Below, piece after piece: positions 25,242 to 34,169 of a DNA stretch of 64,000 bases (within the stretch, counting starts at the first letter, position 1; each line of letters opens with the position of its first letter). The position numbers were made by a program, and so were the translations under genes. Source of the DNA: Flavobacterium amniphilum (GTDB taxonomy: Bacteria; Bacteroidota; Bacteroidia; Flavobacteriales; Flavobacteriaceae); assembly GCF_023634845.1 (NCBI RefSeq), contig NZ_JAMLJL010000012.1, positions 1-64,000 on the forward strand, read 5' to 3'. The notes under the pieces were generated by a model. That model worked only from the letters and a program-made list of their open reading frames with translations, had not been told where the DNA came from and did no database searches.

Positions 25242-25792
25242 GTACTCCATTCAAATGTATCCTGATGCTACTCTCACTTCTTTTTTTAGGTTTTTACAAA
25301 CCCGAAAAGAGAACGGTTTACACCGGAACTGTAACAATCGATCCTAAATACAAAGACGAAATAGCTTACCTCAACATCGAATTCAGGGATCACAAAAAAG
25401 CGGTTGCCGGTAACATGCTTCAACAGGATTGCTCATTTAGGATTACAACAAAAGCAAACAAAGAGCTGGACATTTACTATACCGGAATGGGAATCGGTGA
25501 TACGTACCTGCAAACGGTAAAACCAACTGACAAGGATTCGGTTTTCCTTTCCTTCAAAATCCCGAAGGAGTATCAAAAGAAAGCCGGAAAAGCAATTTGC
25601 CCAAAATGCAACAAACAAGATAAAACCATCACAATCGCATACGGATTTAAATCAATTGTCATATACGCCGAAAACCAGCCTCCCTACACCACTTATGAAG
25701 GATACGGCAAGGAAGAAGTATATGACGGCGGCTGCAATTCTTCAGAAATTAGTGCAAAGTTCTTCTGCAAACGGGATGCTATTAAATTTTAA
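25238..25792 (+). CDS. Membrane-anchored protein, unknown function
   Basis: A 184-residue protein starting on the ATGA overlap with the MCE lipoprotein. A short hydrophobic segment (9-20, LMLLSLLFLGFY) serves as signal or anchor. The mature part is beta-rich and carries a CPKCNK knuckle (about 126-131), with further cysteines near 67, 168 and 178 that may form disulphides. No family recognised. Translational coupling suggests it works with the MCE protein. Confidence 0.6.
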   Translation: MSTPFKCILMLLSLLFLGFYKPEKRTVYTGTVTIDPKYKDEIAYLNIEFRDHKKAVAGNMLQQDCSFRITTKANKELDIYYTGMGIGDTYLQTVKPTDKDSVFLSFKIPKEYQKKAGKAICPKCNKQDKTITIAYGFKSIVIYAENQPPYTTYEGYGKEEVYDGGCNSSEISAKFFCKRDAIKF

Positions 25793-25848
25793 AAATAACC
25801 AACTTTAAATGAAGGCTTTTTTTTTCCATAAAATCCAATGATAATCTG

Positions 25849-26280
25849 ATGACACAACAAATCTTATTTTTTACCGCCATATTAATTGGGGCATTTTATG
25901 TAGTAAAGTATGGGAATAAGGCAAAAGCCAACATAGAAAAGTTTCAGAAAAATAAAGAGGATAAAAAAACCGATTATTTGAATCAAAAAGTCTTTTACGG
26001 ATTAAAAAACAGAAATTCCGGTTTTGACAGTGAAGCTATATATTATTTCTCGGAAGAAGATTTCCAGATAGTTTTAGACCGGACAGAAAAACTGAATATC
26101 GGAATCTATGGGATAGAACCCTGGCTTAACGAAGAATTTTATGATTTTGCCGGATTTAAAGATTTTGGTAATGACCCATATGACGCAAATTGGTACAAAC
26201 AGGCATTTGAAATGTTTAAAAAGCAAAACAAACCGCTACTCTACTCCGCAAGTTATGCCATATCGGATAGTTTACTGTAA
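25849..26280 (+). CDS. Membrane-anchored small protein
   Basis: A 143-residue protein with an N-terminal helix (about 4-20, QILFFTAILIGAFYVVKYG), then a Lys-rich helix (KANIEKFQKNKEDKK) and a polar domain containing IYGIEPWLNEEFYDFAGFKDF. No recognised domain. It has 56 nt of leader with no clear promoter motif. The function is unknown; the small size and type N-in topology resemble many orphan proteins of this region. Confidence 0.55.
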   Translation: MTQQILFFTAILIGAFYVVKYGNKAKANIEKFQKNKEDKKTDYLNQKVFYGLKNRNSGFDSEAIYYFSEEDFQIVLDRTEKLNIGIYGIEPWLNEEFYDFAGFKDFGNDPYDANWYKQAFEMFKKQNKPLLYSASYAISDSLL

Positions 26281-26354
26281 CATTATAAAGGCTTCGGATT
26301 GACTTCAAAAATGAGTCCAAAAACAAACAACCTATCTCCTCCAATCTTGCAAAA

Positions 26355-26951
26355 ATGAAAATCCCAAATAAAAGAACACTCTTAAACACTAAAAACCTGT
26401 TTACGATCTCCATTATCGTAATCACGTTAACCATTTTAAGTGTATGGATTCATGGTTTAGGGAAACACCGCACGGTAATTGAAAACTCGTTGCTGTCAAC
26501 GTTAATCCTCTCAGTAGCTTTTTTTCTTTTCATCTCAATAAATCTTTTCAACGGAACAAAGCTGAAAGATAATCTGGGAAAAATTAACGATAACTTCGAC
26601 ACATCAAATTTAAAAAAATCAACATCTATCGGTGATTTACCTGATTTAGATTTCGGAGATGCTGATGAAGGTATTTTCGGGGTTATACTGAGTATAATAC
26701 TCTGGATTATAGTAATGATTCTAATCAGTTATCTGTTTTTCATACTGGGAACCGTAATCTGGTTTTCGGTTTTAACGTTTCTGGGCATGCTGTACTGGGT
26801 ATTTTTCAGAGCCTTGAGGCTCATTTTCAAAAAGTCACCAAGCTGTAATGGCAATCTTGGTAAAAGCCTTGCATACGGAATCACTTACACTTTCCTTTAC
26901 AGTTCGTGGATTTACATCATAATTGCTTTAGCCGGTAGTTATGCTGAATAA
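26355..26951 (+). CDS. Polytopic membrane protein, unknown function
   Basis: A 198-residue protein with five likely transmembrane segments (about 17-34, 49-67, a long pair at 112-150 and 178-196). An acidic loop, IGDLPDLDFGDADEG (about 92-106), lies between the second and third. No family is recognised. It is a single gene. The basic residues before the first helix place the N terminus inside the cell. Confidence 0.6.
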   Translation: MKIPNKRTLLNTKNLFTISIIVITLTILSVWIHGLGKHRTVIENSLLSTLILSVAFFLFISINLFNGTKLKDNLGKINDNFDTSNLKKSTSIGDLPDLDFGDADEGIFGVILSIILWIIVMILISYLFFILGTVIWFSVLTFLGMLYWVFFRALRLIFKKSPSCNGNLGKSLAYGITYTFLYSSWIYIIIALAGSYAE

Positions 26952-27023
26952 GTCTTTTAATGCTTACTTTTGGGTATAAACCAATCAGAATAAACCTGAT
27001 GAAACAACAAATACAATAAAAAC

Positions 27024-27476
27024 ATGTGCCGATACGCCGCAAAAACATACAAACCCCACTATGCCTGTTTCGATTGCCGAAAAACTTTCAAACGGAGATT
27101 ATTGTGGGATATCAACCGGAGCGATGAGGATCAGGAAATTCAAGCAAAATGCCCACAATGCAGTACACTCATGGCTAATATGGGTAAAGATTTTGCCGCT
27201 CCCAAAAAAGACAATATAAAACAATGGGAACTCCTTAAAAGCATATATTCGGTGGGTATCAATTTTCATTCCTGCGGATGCTCAGGCCCAGGGTATATAC
27301 CAAATTCCAAAGAGAGCTTAATCGCTCACTTCAATGAAATCCTAAATGAATACCACGGCCATCTTAAGTATTGGCAATTAAAAAAAGAGCCGGGTAATAA
27401 CACCGAAAAAGAAAAGCAATACTGGCTTGAAAAAATCAAAGAAGCCGAAGACAAATTAAATATACTGAACGGTTAG
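27024..27476 (+). CDS. Zinc-ribbon protein, unknown function
   Basis: A 150-residue soluble protein. CFDCRKTF (15-22) and CPQC (49-52) form a four-Cys zinc ribbon, and HSCGCSGPGY (86-95) follows. The C-terminal 45 residues form an acidic/basic amphipathic helix that could be a coiled coil (EKEKQYWLEKIKEAEDKLN). The family looks conserved in Bacteroidota but has no role I know. Its stop codon lies 24 nt before the second 21-bp tandem array. Confidence 0.65.
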   Translation: MCRYAAKTYKPHYACFDCRKTFKRRLLWDINRSDEDQEIQAKCPQCSTLMANMGKDFAAPKKDNIKQWELLKSIYSVGINFHSCGCSGPGYIPNSKESLIAHFNEILNEYHGHLKYWQLKKEPGNNTEKEKQYWLEKIKEAEDKLNILNG

Positions 27477-27499
27477 TATCTGTCAAGTAAAGTAAGCCT

Positions 27500-27751
27500 C
27501 GGAAGAACTGAAGTAAGGCTTAGGTCGACTGAAGAATGCCTTGGAAGAACCGAAGAATGCCTTGGAAGAACCGAAGAACGACTCGGAAGAACCGAAGAAC
27601 GACTCGGAAGAACCGAAGAATGCCTCGGAAGAACCGAAGAATGCCTTGGAAGAACCGAAGAACGACTCGGAAGAACCGAAGAACGCCTTGGAAGATGTGA
27701 AGAATGCCTCGGAAGAACCGAAGAATACCTTGGAACAACTGAAGTAAGGCT
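27500..27751. repeat. 21-bp tandem repeat array 2 (12 copies)
   Basis: Twelve contiguous 21-bp units, consensus CGGAAGAACCGAAGAATGCC plus T. The first and last units share the variant ending GAAGTAAGGCT, marking the edges of the array. One plus-strand frame reads heptapeptides of the type EEPKNAL; a minus-strand frame reads SSVLPRH repeats. The array fills most of the 399-nt gap between the genes at 27024 and 27876; the rest shows nothing beyond AT-rich leader. Confidence 0.95.
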
Positions 27752-27875
27752 TGGAACAAGATTATCAATCCTTAAAACTGCGTTAATTCTCTTTTTACCA
27801 CTTATTCTTTTGGATAAATTTGTGTAACAACTCACCATCTCCCAAACAATCCTAACATTGGTAAAATAAGAACAA

Positions 27876-28802
27876 ATGAAAACACGGATAATCATTCTGC
27901 TACTCTCTTTCTTCTGTTCCAATTTCATGCAGGCGAACGAATATTGGAAGAAAGATTATGCAAAAATCGATGCATACGCCAAAACCGTAAAATCTACGGC
28001 CGACCTCAACCAACTGACTCTAAAACTTACCGAAAAGTACACGGCCGATTTAGATAAATACCGCTCAATCTTCACATGGATAGCACACAACATCGCATAC
28101 GATTACAATGCATTGAAAAATCCGTCACAGGCGGTTGTCGAACCGGTTAAAGTGCTCCGGAGCAAAAAAACAATCTGTGAAGGTTACACCGGCTTATTCC
28201 GGAAAATGTGTGAACTGGCTAATCTGGAATGCACCACAATCATCGGATGGAGCCACATAAAGGAAAACATCGGAAAAAATTTGGGAAACATCCCAAACCA
28301 CGCCTGGAACGCCATAAAACTCAAAAATCAATGGTATCTCTGTGATGTGACATGGGGCGCAGGATCTATTTACGAAGGTACAACCGGCTTTACTTTCGAA
28401 TTTAACGACTCATACTTCTGTACGCCGCCTGAATTATTTTCATTCAATCATTTCCCGCAACAAAAGGAATGGCTTTTTGGAGAAGAATTATCAAAAGAGA
28501 AATTCAATAACCGTCCGCATTTCTATCCGCTCACCGTAAAAATGAATACCCGCAATTTAACGCCTGAAAACGGAACATTAAACTTTAAAAAAGGGGCTGT
28601 TGTCAAATTTAAATTCAAGGCAGATATCGATGTAAAACAGGTTTTGGCAAATCCTTCGGGCGCAAACAAATCGCCCATACTCAATTTCACCCAGGAAAAC
28701 GGTGAAGTAAAATTTGACTATACATTCGATACATACAAACCTTATTTATACATTTACGTCAACAATCAATCTGTATTATTTTATAAAGTAAACAAACCAT
28801 GA
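27876..28802 (+). CDS. Secreted transglutaminase-like protein
   Basis: A 308-residue protein with a signal peptide (IIILLLSFFCSNFMQA, cut near residue 20) and a transglutaminase-like cysteine-protease domain. Catalytic residues are Cys101 in KKTICEGY, His142 in NHAWNAI and Asp157 in CDVTWGAG, the standard order. The C-terminal 100 residues are a beta domain. Bacterial members of this type act as proteases or amidases outside the cytoplasm. It overlaps the next gene by 4 nt (ATGA). Confidence 0.85.
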   Translation: MKTRIIILLLSFFCSNFMQANEYWKKDYAKIDAYAKTVKSTADLNQLTLKLTEKYTADLDKYRSIFTWIAHNIAYDYNALKNPSQAVVEPVKVLRSKKTICEGYTGLFRKMCELANLECTTIIGWSHIKENIGKNLGNIPNHAWNAIKLKNQWYLCDVTWGAGSIYEGTTGFTFEFNDSYFCTPPELFSFNHFPQQKEWLFGEELSKEKFNNRPHFYPLTVKMNTRNLTPENGTLNFKKGAVVKFKFKADIDVKQVLANPSGANKSPILNFTQENGEVKFDYTFDTYKPYLYIYVNNQSVLFYKVNKP

Positions 28803-29344
28803 CAACATCCGGAAACCAAATCGAAATTCCGCTCAGCAAGAAAAAGATCTTTTTAATCCTTCTCATCTCAATTCTCTTTACCGCAATCGGTTTTTGGTTT
28901 GTAATCAATCCGCCAATTATCAAAAATCCTGTTTTCGGAAACCCGCTGATGATCACAATTCTGGGGTATGCTTCAATAATCTTCTCCGTAATTTGTATGT
29001 TCTTCTGCATCCGGAAACTGCCTGATAACAAACCGGGCTTAATAATCGACAACGAAGGTTTCATCGATAACTCAAGTGGTGTTTCGGGAGGACAGATACT
29101 ATGGAAGGACATCGAGAATATTTCCATTTTCGAAATGGGACGCCAAAAACTAATCATGCTGCAGGTAAACAATCCGGAGGTATACATCAACAGACAAACA
29201 AACGGTTTCAAACGCAAACTGATGGCCATGAACCATCAAATGTACGGTACGCCTTTAAGCATAACGGCTAACGCACTGGACATTTCTTTCGACGAACTTC
29301 TTTCAATTCTCTCGGAAAAACTAAACGCTTCTAAACAATACTAA
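28799..29344 (+). CDS. STM3941 family membrane protein
   Basis: A 181-residue protein beginning with the family opening QIEIPLSKKKIFLILLISIL. Two transmembrane helices (about 17-37 and 50-69) are followed by a cytoplasmic beta domain like a bacterial PH fold (GLIIDNEGFIDNSSGVSGG, ILWKDIENISIF). The family is uncharacterised. The 4-nt overlap couples it to the secreted transglutaminase-like gene, and DUF4241 follows 13 nt later. Confidence 0.75.
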   Translation: MTTSGNQIEIPLSKKKIFLILLISILFTAIGFWFVINPPIIKNPVFGNPLMITILGYASIIFSVICMFFCIRKLPDNKPGLIIDNEGFIDNSSGVSGGQILWKDIENISIFEMGRQKLIMLQVNNPEVYINRQTNGFKRKLMAMNHQMYGTPLSITANALDISFDELLSILSEKLNASKQY

Positions 29345-29357
29345 AAACCAATACAAA

Positions 29358-30080
29358 ATGTTCAACTTCTTCAAAAAGAAAGACAAACCAACCGAAAAGT
29401 TATCCCACGCCGATTATAATATCATTTTCGACAATCAAATTGTTGAAAACACCCAAATTGAAGTGATTGAAATTGGTAAATTAAATCTCCCAACAGGAAA
29501 AATCAGTGTGTGTGATCCTCTGGCTTATCCTGATATACCTCCATTCAAAAACAAAGTAAAACCGGGAAAATATCCGGTTAAATTGTATCAGGCTAAAACG
29601 GAAGATATGGGCGACCGGATCACGGTGGCCAAATTGGAATTCAGTTCCAAAAAAGCAGATAAATGGGTACTGGCACTACGCGATGATGAAAACCTGGCTG
29701 ATCTCACGGAAGATAGCGACTTCTTCGGATTTCCTGTCGATGCCGGACTGGGAGGCTTCATGGATTATGAAACTGCTCTTGAATATAACCGGTTTGTTCT
29801 GCAATTCATAAAGGATAACCCTGACGGAAATATTTATGATGATCTTTTTGCTTACGAATTTAAAAAGAGTGCCAAAAATCCGGACAACGAATATGAGTGC
29901 GGAGACTGGGTAAACTATGCACTACCGGGTACAGACTTAAACATTACAATGTTTTCTTCCGGTTATGGAGACGGAATGTATCCTGCATATTGGGGAATGA
30001 CAAATGATAATGAAATCGTTTCTCTGGTAATCGATTTCTTTGTTTTACTTCTGCCTGAAGATGGTGAAGAGGAAGAATAA
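29358..30080 (+). CDS. DUF4241 protein
   Basis: A 240-residue soluble protein. The central region LPTGKISVCDPLAYPD and VKPGKYPVKLYQAK and the end AYWGMTNDNEIVSLVIDFFVLL are characteristic of DUF4241. The family is uncharacterised but is often found with contact-dependent toxin or immunity genes. The Asp/Glu-rich tail is natural to the family. It is part of the tight run starting with the transglutaminase-like gene. Confidence 0.85.
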   Translation: MFNFFKKKDKPTEKLSHADYNIIFDNQIVENTQIEVIEIGKLNLPTGKISVCDPLAYPDIPPFKNKVKPGKYPVKLYQAKTEDMGDRITVAKLEFSSKKADKWVLALRDDENLADLTEDSDFFGFPVDAGLGGFMDYETALEYNRFVLQFIKDNPDGNIYDDLFAYEFKKSAKNPDNEYECGDWVNYALPGTDLNITMFSSGYGDGMYPAYWGMTNDNEIVSLVIDFFVLLLPEDGEEEE

Positions 30081-30102
30081 AAATCATTTAAACAATATTT
30101 TC

Positions 30103-30549
30103 ATGACACAAATAAACATAACTAAAGAGGAATTCTCCATCTCAACCGATAAAGCAAAACTGGACGTAAACGCAATCCATGATTTTCTGTCGGTAAAAGC
30201 CTATTGGTCTCTTAATATCCCAAAAGAAACAGTACAAACGGCCATCGATAATTCATTGTGCTTCGGAGTATACGAAAACAATAAGCAAATTGGCTTCGCA
30301 AGGGTAATTTCTGACAGGGCAACCATTGCTTACCTGGGTGATGTATATGTTTTGGAAGAATACAGGGGAAAAGGTTTATCCAAATGGTTAATGGACACCA
30401 TAATGAATCATCCTGATTTACAAGGACTCAGAAGATGGATACTGTTAACCGGCGATGCACACGGTTTATACCGTCAATATGGATGGACAGATATTGCCGA
30501 TGCTTCTAAATGGATGGAACTTCACAATAAAAATGTATATTCGGTTTAA
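30103..30549 (+). CDS. GNAT family N-acetyltransferase
   Basis: A 149-residue acetyltransferase from ATG 30103 (an earlier in-frame start at 30040 lies inside the previous gene). Acetyl-CoA binding motif A is seen in LGDVYVLEEYRGKGLSKWLM, with the RGKGLS pyrophosphate loop, and motif B around LTGDAHGLYRQYGW. This form is the YjdJ/GNAT type common in Bacteroidota. The acceptor substrate is unknown. It is 22 nt downstream of DUF4241. Confidence 0.9.
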   Translation: MTQINITKEEFSISTDKAKLDVNAIHDFLSVKAYWSLNIPKETVQTAIDNSLCFGVYENNKQIGFARVISDRATIAYLGDVYVLEEYRGKGLSKWLMDTIMNHPDLQGLRRWILLTGDAHGLYRQYGWTDIADASKWMELHNKNVYSV

Positions 30550-30576
30550 CAATCATAAAACGTATAACCAAAAACC

Positions 30577-30972
30577 ATGGCAGAATCTAACAACAAAACC
30601 CCGAAAGTAACCGGAATCGGCGGAATTTTCTTCTTCACTGATAATCCAAAGGATACAAGGGAATGGTATGCTAAAAACTTAGGCTTTAATGTGAATGACT
30701 GGGGTTCGACTTTCGAATCGAGAAATATCGATAACCCGGAAGAAATTACCCAATTGCAATGGAGTCCGTTCAAAAACGGCAGTGAATACTTCGCTCCTTC
30801 CAAAAAGGATTTCATGATCAATTACACAGTCCAGAATATTGAAGGTCTGGTAGCACAATTAAAGGAAAACGGTGTGACAATCGTCGATGAAATTACAAGT
30901 TATGATTACGGCAAATTTGTCCACATCATGGACGCCGACGGGAATAAAATTGAACTTTGGGAACCGGCTTAA
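30577..30972 (+). CDS. VOC family protein
   Basis: A 131-residue single-domain protein. It opens KVTGIGGIFFFTDNPKDTREWYAKNLGF and ends with VHIMDADGNKIELWEP (the D-x-x-G-x-x-x-E/L closing strand), both standard VOC signatures. The terminal Glu is a likely metal ligand. Substrate unknown. Its sequence differs from the VOC gene at 19114, so it is not a recent duplicate. Confidence 0.85.
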   Translation: MAESNNKTPKVTGIGGIFFFTDNPKDTREWYAKNLGFNVNDWGSTFESRNIDNPEEITQLQWSPFKNGSEYFAPSKKDFMINYTVQNIEGLVAQLKENGVTIVDEITSYDYGKFVHIMDADGNKIELWEPA

Positions 30973-31011
30973 TCTGTTTTCCAAAATCTGAAACAGTAAT
31001 ACCAACTCACT

Positions 31012-31362
31012 ATGGACTATACCCGCGTATATAAAATGTTGTTCTCAAGCGTGTATCCTTTATACATTCAAAAAGTAGAGAAAAAAGGAAGAACGAAAGA
31101 GGAATTGGATACGGTTATATTCTGGCTAACAGGATACAACAAGGATACATTACAACAGCAAATTGACAGGAAGACAGATTTTGAAACTTTCTTCGCCGAA
31201 GCGCCGCAAATCAACCCCAATGTTTCGAAAATAACAGGCGTAATATGCGGTTACCGCGTAGAAGACATCGAAGATAAACTCATGCAGCAAATCCGTTACC
31301 TGGATAAACTGGTCGACGAACTGGCGAAAGGAAAAGCCATGGAGAAGATTTTAAGACAGTAA
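31012..31362 (+). CDS. DUF2200 protein
   Basis: A 116-residue protein with the DUF2200 layout: the [26 protein letters not shown] opening, the WLTGY turn and the central [20 protein letters not shown], ending in a helix ([15 protein letters not shown]). DUF2200 is a small, widespread, cytoplasmic family with no assigned activity. It is followed 15 nt later by the DUF1801 gene; both are commonly neighbours of stress-type genes. Confidence 0.9.
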   Translation: MDYTRVYKMLFSSVYPLYIQKVEKKGRTKEELDTVIFWLTGYNKDTLQQQIDRKTDFETFFAEAPQINPNVSKITGVICGYRVEDIEDKLMQQIRYLDKLVDELAKGKAMEKILRQ

Positions 31363-31377
31363 ATAAACAAGACTGGT

Positions 31378-31812
31378 ATGGCAAAAAACAAAACCACCGA
31401 AACAGAAGTAAATCCAGCTGATTTTATCAATTCATACGTTGATAATGATCAAAAAAAGACTGACAGCTTTCAATTAATTGAATTAATAACGCAATGGTCG
31501 GGATTCAAACCTAAAATGTGGGGACCAACGATCATCGGTTTCGGAAGCTACCATTACAAATACGCCAGCGGTCACGAAGGTGATATGCCGCTTCTGGGAT
31601 TCTCTCCACGCAAAGCCGAATTTTCACTTTATGTCTACTCTCCTACTGATGAAAGCAAGGTTTTATTGGATATCTTAGGGAAATTCAAGATGGGTAAAGC
31701 TTGCATCTACGTCAAAAAACTTTCGGATATCAACCTGGAAATACTTGAAAAACTCTGCAAAGAATCAATTGCATACATAGAAGAACACCATGAATGCGGT
31801 TGCAGGGAATAA
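31378..31812 (+). CDS. DUF1801 protein
   Basis: A 144-residue protein of the DUF1801/YdhG-like fold: MWGPTIIGFGSYHYKYASGHE and LGFSPRKAEFSLYV are the family's conserved part, followed by KMGKACIYVKKLSDIN. It ends in a Cys pair (CGCRE). The fold is iron-chaperone-like in related YdhG/DUF1801 proteins, though function is not established. A second DUF1801 protein (36225, minus strand) is only distantly similar. Confidence 0.85.
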   Translation: MAKNKTTETEVNPADFINSYVDNDQKKTDSFQLIELITQWSGFKPKMWGPTIIGFGSYHYKYASGHEGDMPLLGFSPRKAEFSLYVYSPTDESKVLLDILGKFKMGKACIYVKKLSDINLEILEKLCKESIAYIEEHHECGCRE

Positions 31813-31877
31813 TGTTATCATTTCAATAATCTGTCCCGATAAAAAGTACTGAAATAAACATTCAGAGCCAACTTTCG

Positions 31878-31885
31878 TATATTTG
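31878..31885 (+). promoter_or_regulatory. Bacteroidota -7 promoter element
   Basis: TATATTTG, 33 nt ahead of the LytTR gene start at 31918. Confidence 0.55.
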
Positions 31886-31917
31886 GCTTGGTGATATAAG
31901 TCCGCCACCAAAAAAAC

Positions 31918-32796
31918 ATGAATGCAGAAAGCTCTATCTTCTCTTTTTTAAAGCAACCTTACCCTTTTTATTATGAGGGCAAAAAACTATTACAGATAAT
32001 AAGCATCGCTTTCGTCATTTGTTTGATTTTCAATTATCTGTTACAGCCTTTTGATGTTAATTTCAGCGAACATAAAATACCTAATTTCTGGATATGTGTT
32101 GTTCATTCCACTACACCTATTGTATTATTCTTTGGCATTGCCTTCATTTGTCGCTTTTTACCTGAAACTACCGATAACTGGACCATCAAAAAGGAAATAG
32201 TTCTTATCTTTTTTCTGGTGTTGTGTACCGGTATCTCCCAATTTCTGATCCGGGATATTATTTACAATAATCCAGATAACTGGTCCTGGCATTATTTAAG
32301 GGAAGAAGTATCAAATTCTTTTCTCGCCGGACTTTTCATCGGTCCGCTGATTATTTTCATCAACCTAAACCGCCAACAGCATAAAAACAGTGAGAATGCA
32401 AACCGTATCGCGGCCACATTACCCCATGTCGAAGAAGTTCCGGCCGATACAACCGTAACAATCGAAACCGAAGTCAAATCAGAGAAGTTTTCGTTCGACA
32501 TCAATTCTTTCATCTACGCCAAAGCAGAAGGCAATTACGCCGAAATTTTCCTGAATGAAGACGGGAAAACTAACAAACTGATCAAACGCATCCCGATTAA
32601 AAACCTGGAAACACAACTTAACGCTTTCCCTTTTATTGTCAAAACACACCGTTCAGTTTTACTCAACCTGAACCAAATCGAAAATGTAAGCGGGAATGCA
32701 CAAGGATATAAAGTGACCATGAAAGACTGTTTGGAACCGGTCCCGGTTTCAAGAAACTATATCCAGACCTTTAATATAGTCATGCAAACACGGTAA
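31918..32796 (+). CDS. Membrane-bound LytTR-type transcriptional regulator
   Basis: A 292-residue protein with four predicted helices in the first 150 residues (about 23-43, 60-80, 89-110, 133-148) and a C-terminal LytTR DNA-binding domain at about 190-285. Diagnostic pieces are IYAKAEGNYAEIFL, KRIPIKNLETQL, IVKTHRSVLLNLNQIENV and VPVSRNYIQTF. It senses at the membrane and binds direct repeats in DNA. Three direct repeats lie just downstream (32811-32870) before an acyltransferase gene, which makes that gene its likely target. Confidence 0.9.
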   Translation: MNAESSIFSFLKQPYPFYYEGKKLLQIISIAFVICLIFNYLLQPFDVNFSEHKIPNFWICVVHSTTPIVLFFGIAFICRFLPETTDNWTIKKEIVLIFFLVLCTGISQFLIRDIIYNNPDNWSWHYLREEVSNSFLAGLFIGPLIIFINLNRQQHKNSENANRIAATLPHVEEVPADTTVTIETEVKSEKFSFDINSFIYAKAEGNYAEIFLNEDGKTNKLIKRIPIKNLETQLNAFPFIVKTHRSVLLNLNQIENVSGNAQGYKVTMKDCLEPVPVSRNYIQTFNIVMQTR

Positions 32797-32810
32797 ACTG
32801 CTTTGCTGTT

Positions 32811-32870
32811 CATCCCAAAACATAGCATAACATCCCAAAACAATGTAATTCATCCCATATCAATGCCTTT
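32811..32870 (+). promoter_or_regulatory. Three 20-bp direct repeats, candidate LytTR operator
   Basis: Copies begin at 32811 (CATCCCAAAACA), 32831 (CATCCCAAAACA) and 32851 (CATCCCATATCA), exactly 20 bp apart. LytTR regulators bind direct repeats about 21 bp apart on one DNA face. The site lies between the LytTR gene and the acyltransferase starting at 32932. Confidence 0.55.
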
Positions 32871-32931
32871 CAAAACAATAATTTGTAAAGGAATTTAGCT
32901 TCGGCCAACTTTGCATAAAAATTTTAGAATT

Positions 32932-34089
32932 ATGCGCAGATATGACTTAGACTGGCTTAGGGTAATTGTTTTCATGTTACTCATTTTTTATCATGTATCC
33001 ATGTTTTTTGTAGCCCCGGATTGGGAATGGCACATCAAAAACAATGTAACTTACGAATGGATTAAATATCCAATGAAGTTTTTAAATCAATGGAGACTTC
33101 CCATCCTTTTCGTAATCTCGGGAATGGGAACTTCGTATGCTTTGTCTAAAAGAAGCGCCGGAATGTTTGCCTGGGAAAGAATCAAAAGGCTCTTGCTCCC
33201 GCTTATCTTCGGAATGCTGGTTATCGTACCACCACAAGTGTATATTGAAAAGCTCTCAAAAGGACTTATCAAAGGAAGTTACTTTGACTTCTGGCCGTCG
33301 CAGGCTTTTATCGGTGAATACCCGGAAGGAAACTTAAGCTGGCACCATTTATGGTTCATCCCCTACCTCCTATTATTCTCATTAGTACTCATCCCGGTAT
33401 TTATTTACCTGAGAAAAAATCCGGATTGTAGCATTTTAAGACTGACAAAAAGAATCTGTCAAAGCAAATGGAATCTCTACTGGTTCATCGTGCCTTTATA
33501 TTTAATAGAATCATTCATAGAACCTTTCTTTGAAGAAACTCACGCTTTAATTGGCGACTGGTTTATAATCATCAACAGCATGACTCTATTCTTTTATGGT
33601 TTCTTACTTATTTCGGTTAAGGAAACGTTCTGGAACACAGTCGAAAAATACAGAAGAACTTATTTATACTGCGGATTAACCGCTTTCAGCATACTGTTGT
33701 TCATCATTACCGTTTTTGAAGACGGCTATACCAGACATTTTATCGAAGCATTCATTTATGTTGCATCATTTTGGTCGTGGATACTGACGCTCTTCGGATA
33801 TGCCTCAAAATACCTGAACAAACCAAGCAATCTTTTAAACTATTGCAATCAGGCCGTGTATCCGTTTTACATCCTGCATCAAACAGTAACTGTAATTTTA
33901 GCCTATTTTGTAATGCATCTCGAATGGGGATTTTCATCAAAATTCATATTTCTTTCGGCAGGAACTTTCCTCATATCATGGATAATCTATGAATTTTTCA
34001 TCAGAAGATGGTTACTCATCAGACCATTATTCGGTTTACAAAACACTTATAAAGAAAAGGTTACAAAGCCATACAATGCAGTCTCATAA
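32932..34089 (+). CDS. Membrane acyltransferase (acyltransferase 3 family)
   Basis: About 386 residues from ATG 32932; an in-frame TTG at 32911 is less natural. It has ten or so transmembrane helices and the family opening RYDLDWLRVIVFMLLIFYHVS with the likely catalytic His, then the conserved RLPILFVISGMGTSYALSKRS. The end RRWLLIRPLFGL is typical. Such enzymes O-acetylate or acylate glycans across the membrane, for example opgC-like proteins. Its position after the LytTR gene and the direct repeats suggests it is regulated by it. Confidence 0.85.
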   Translation: MRRYDLDWLRVIVFMLLIFYHVSMFFVAPDWEWHIKNNVTYEWIKYPMKFLNQWRLPILFVISGMGTSYALSKRSAGMFAWERIKRLLLPLIFGMLVIVPPQVYIEKLSKGLIKGSYFDFWPSQAFIGEYPEGNLSWHHLWFIPYLLLFSLVLIPVFIYLRKNPDCSILRLTKRICQSKWNLYWFIVPLYLIESFIEPFFEETHALIGDWFIIINSMTLFFYGFLLISVKETFWNTVEKYRRTYLYCGLTAFSILLFIITVFEDGYTRHFIEAFIYVASFWSWILTLFGYASKYLNKPSNLLNYCNQAVYPFYILHQTVTVILAYFVMHLEWGFSSKFIFLSAGTFLISWIIYEFFIRRWLLIRPLFGLQNTYKEKVTKPYNAVS

Positions 34090-34169
34090 AAAATAAATCA
34101 GGTTTATTTTACAAAACTGTAACAAAAGATACATCCATACGTCTTACTACAGAATTAAAATAATCAATC

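Noticed and set aside
27473..27928. Minus-strand frame of about 150 codons over array 2
   Set aside because: It runs antisense into the start of the transglutaminase-like gene and consists mostly of the repeat; low complexity and no coding signature.
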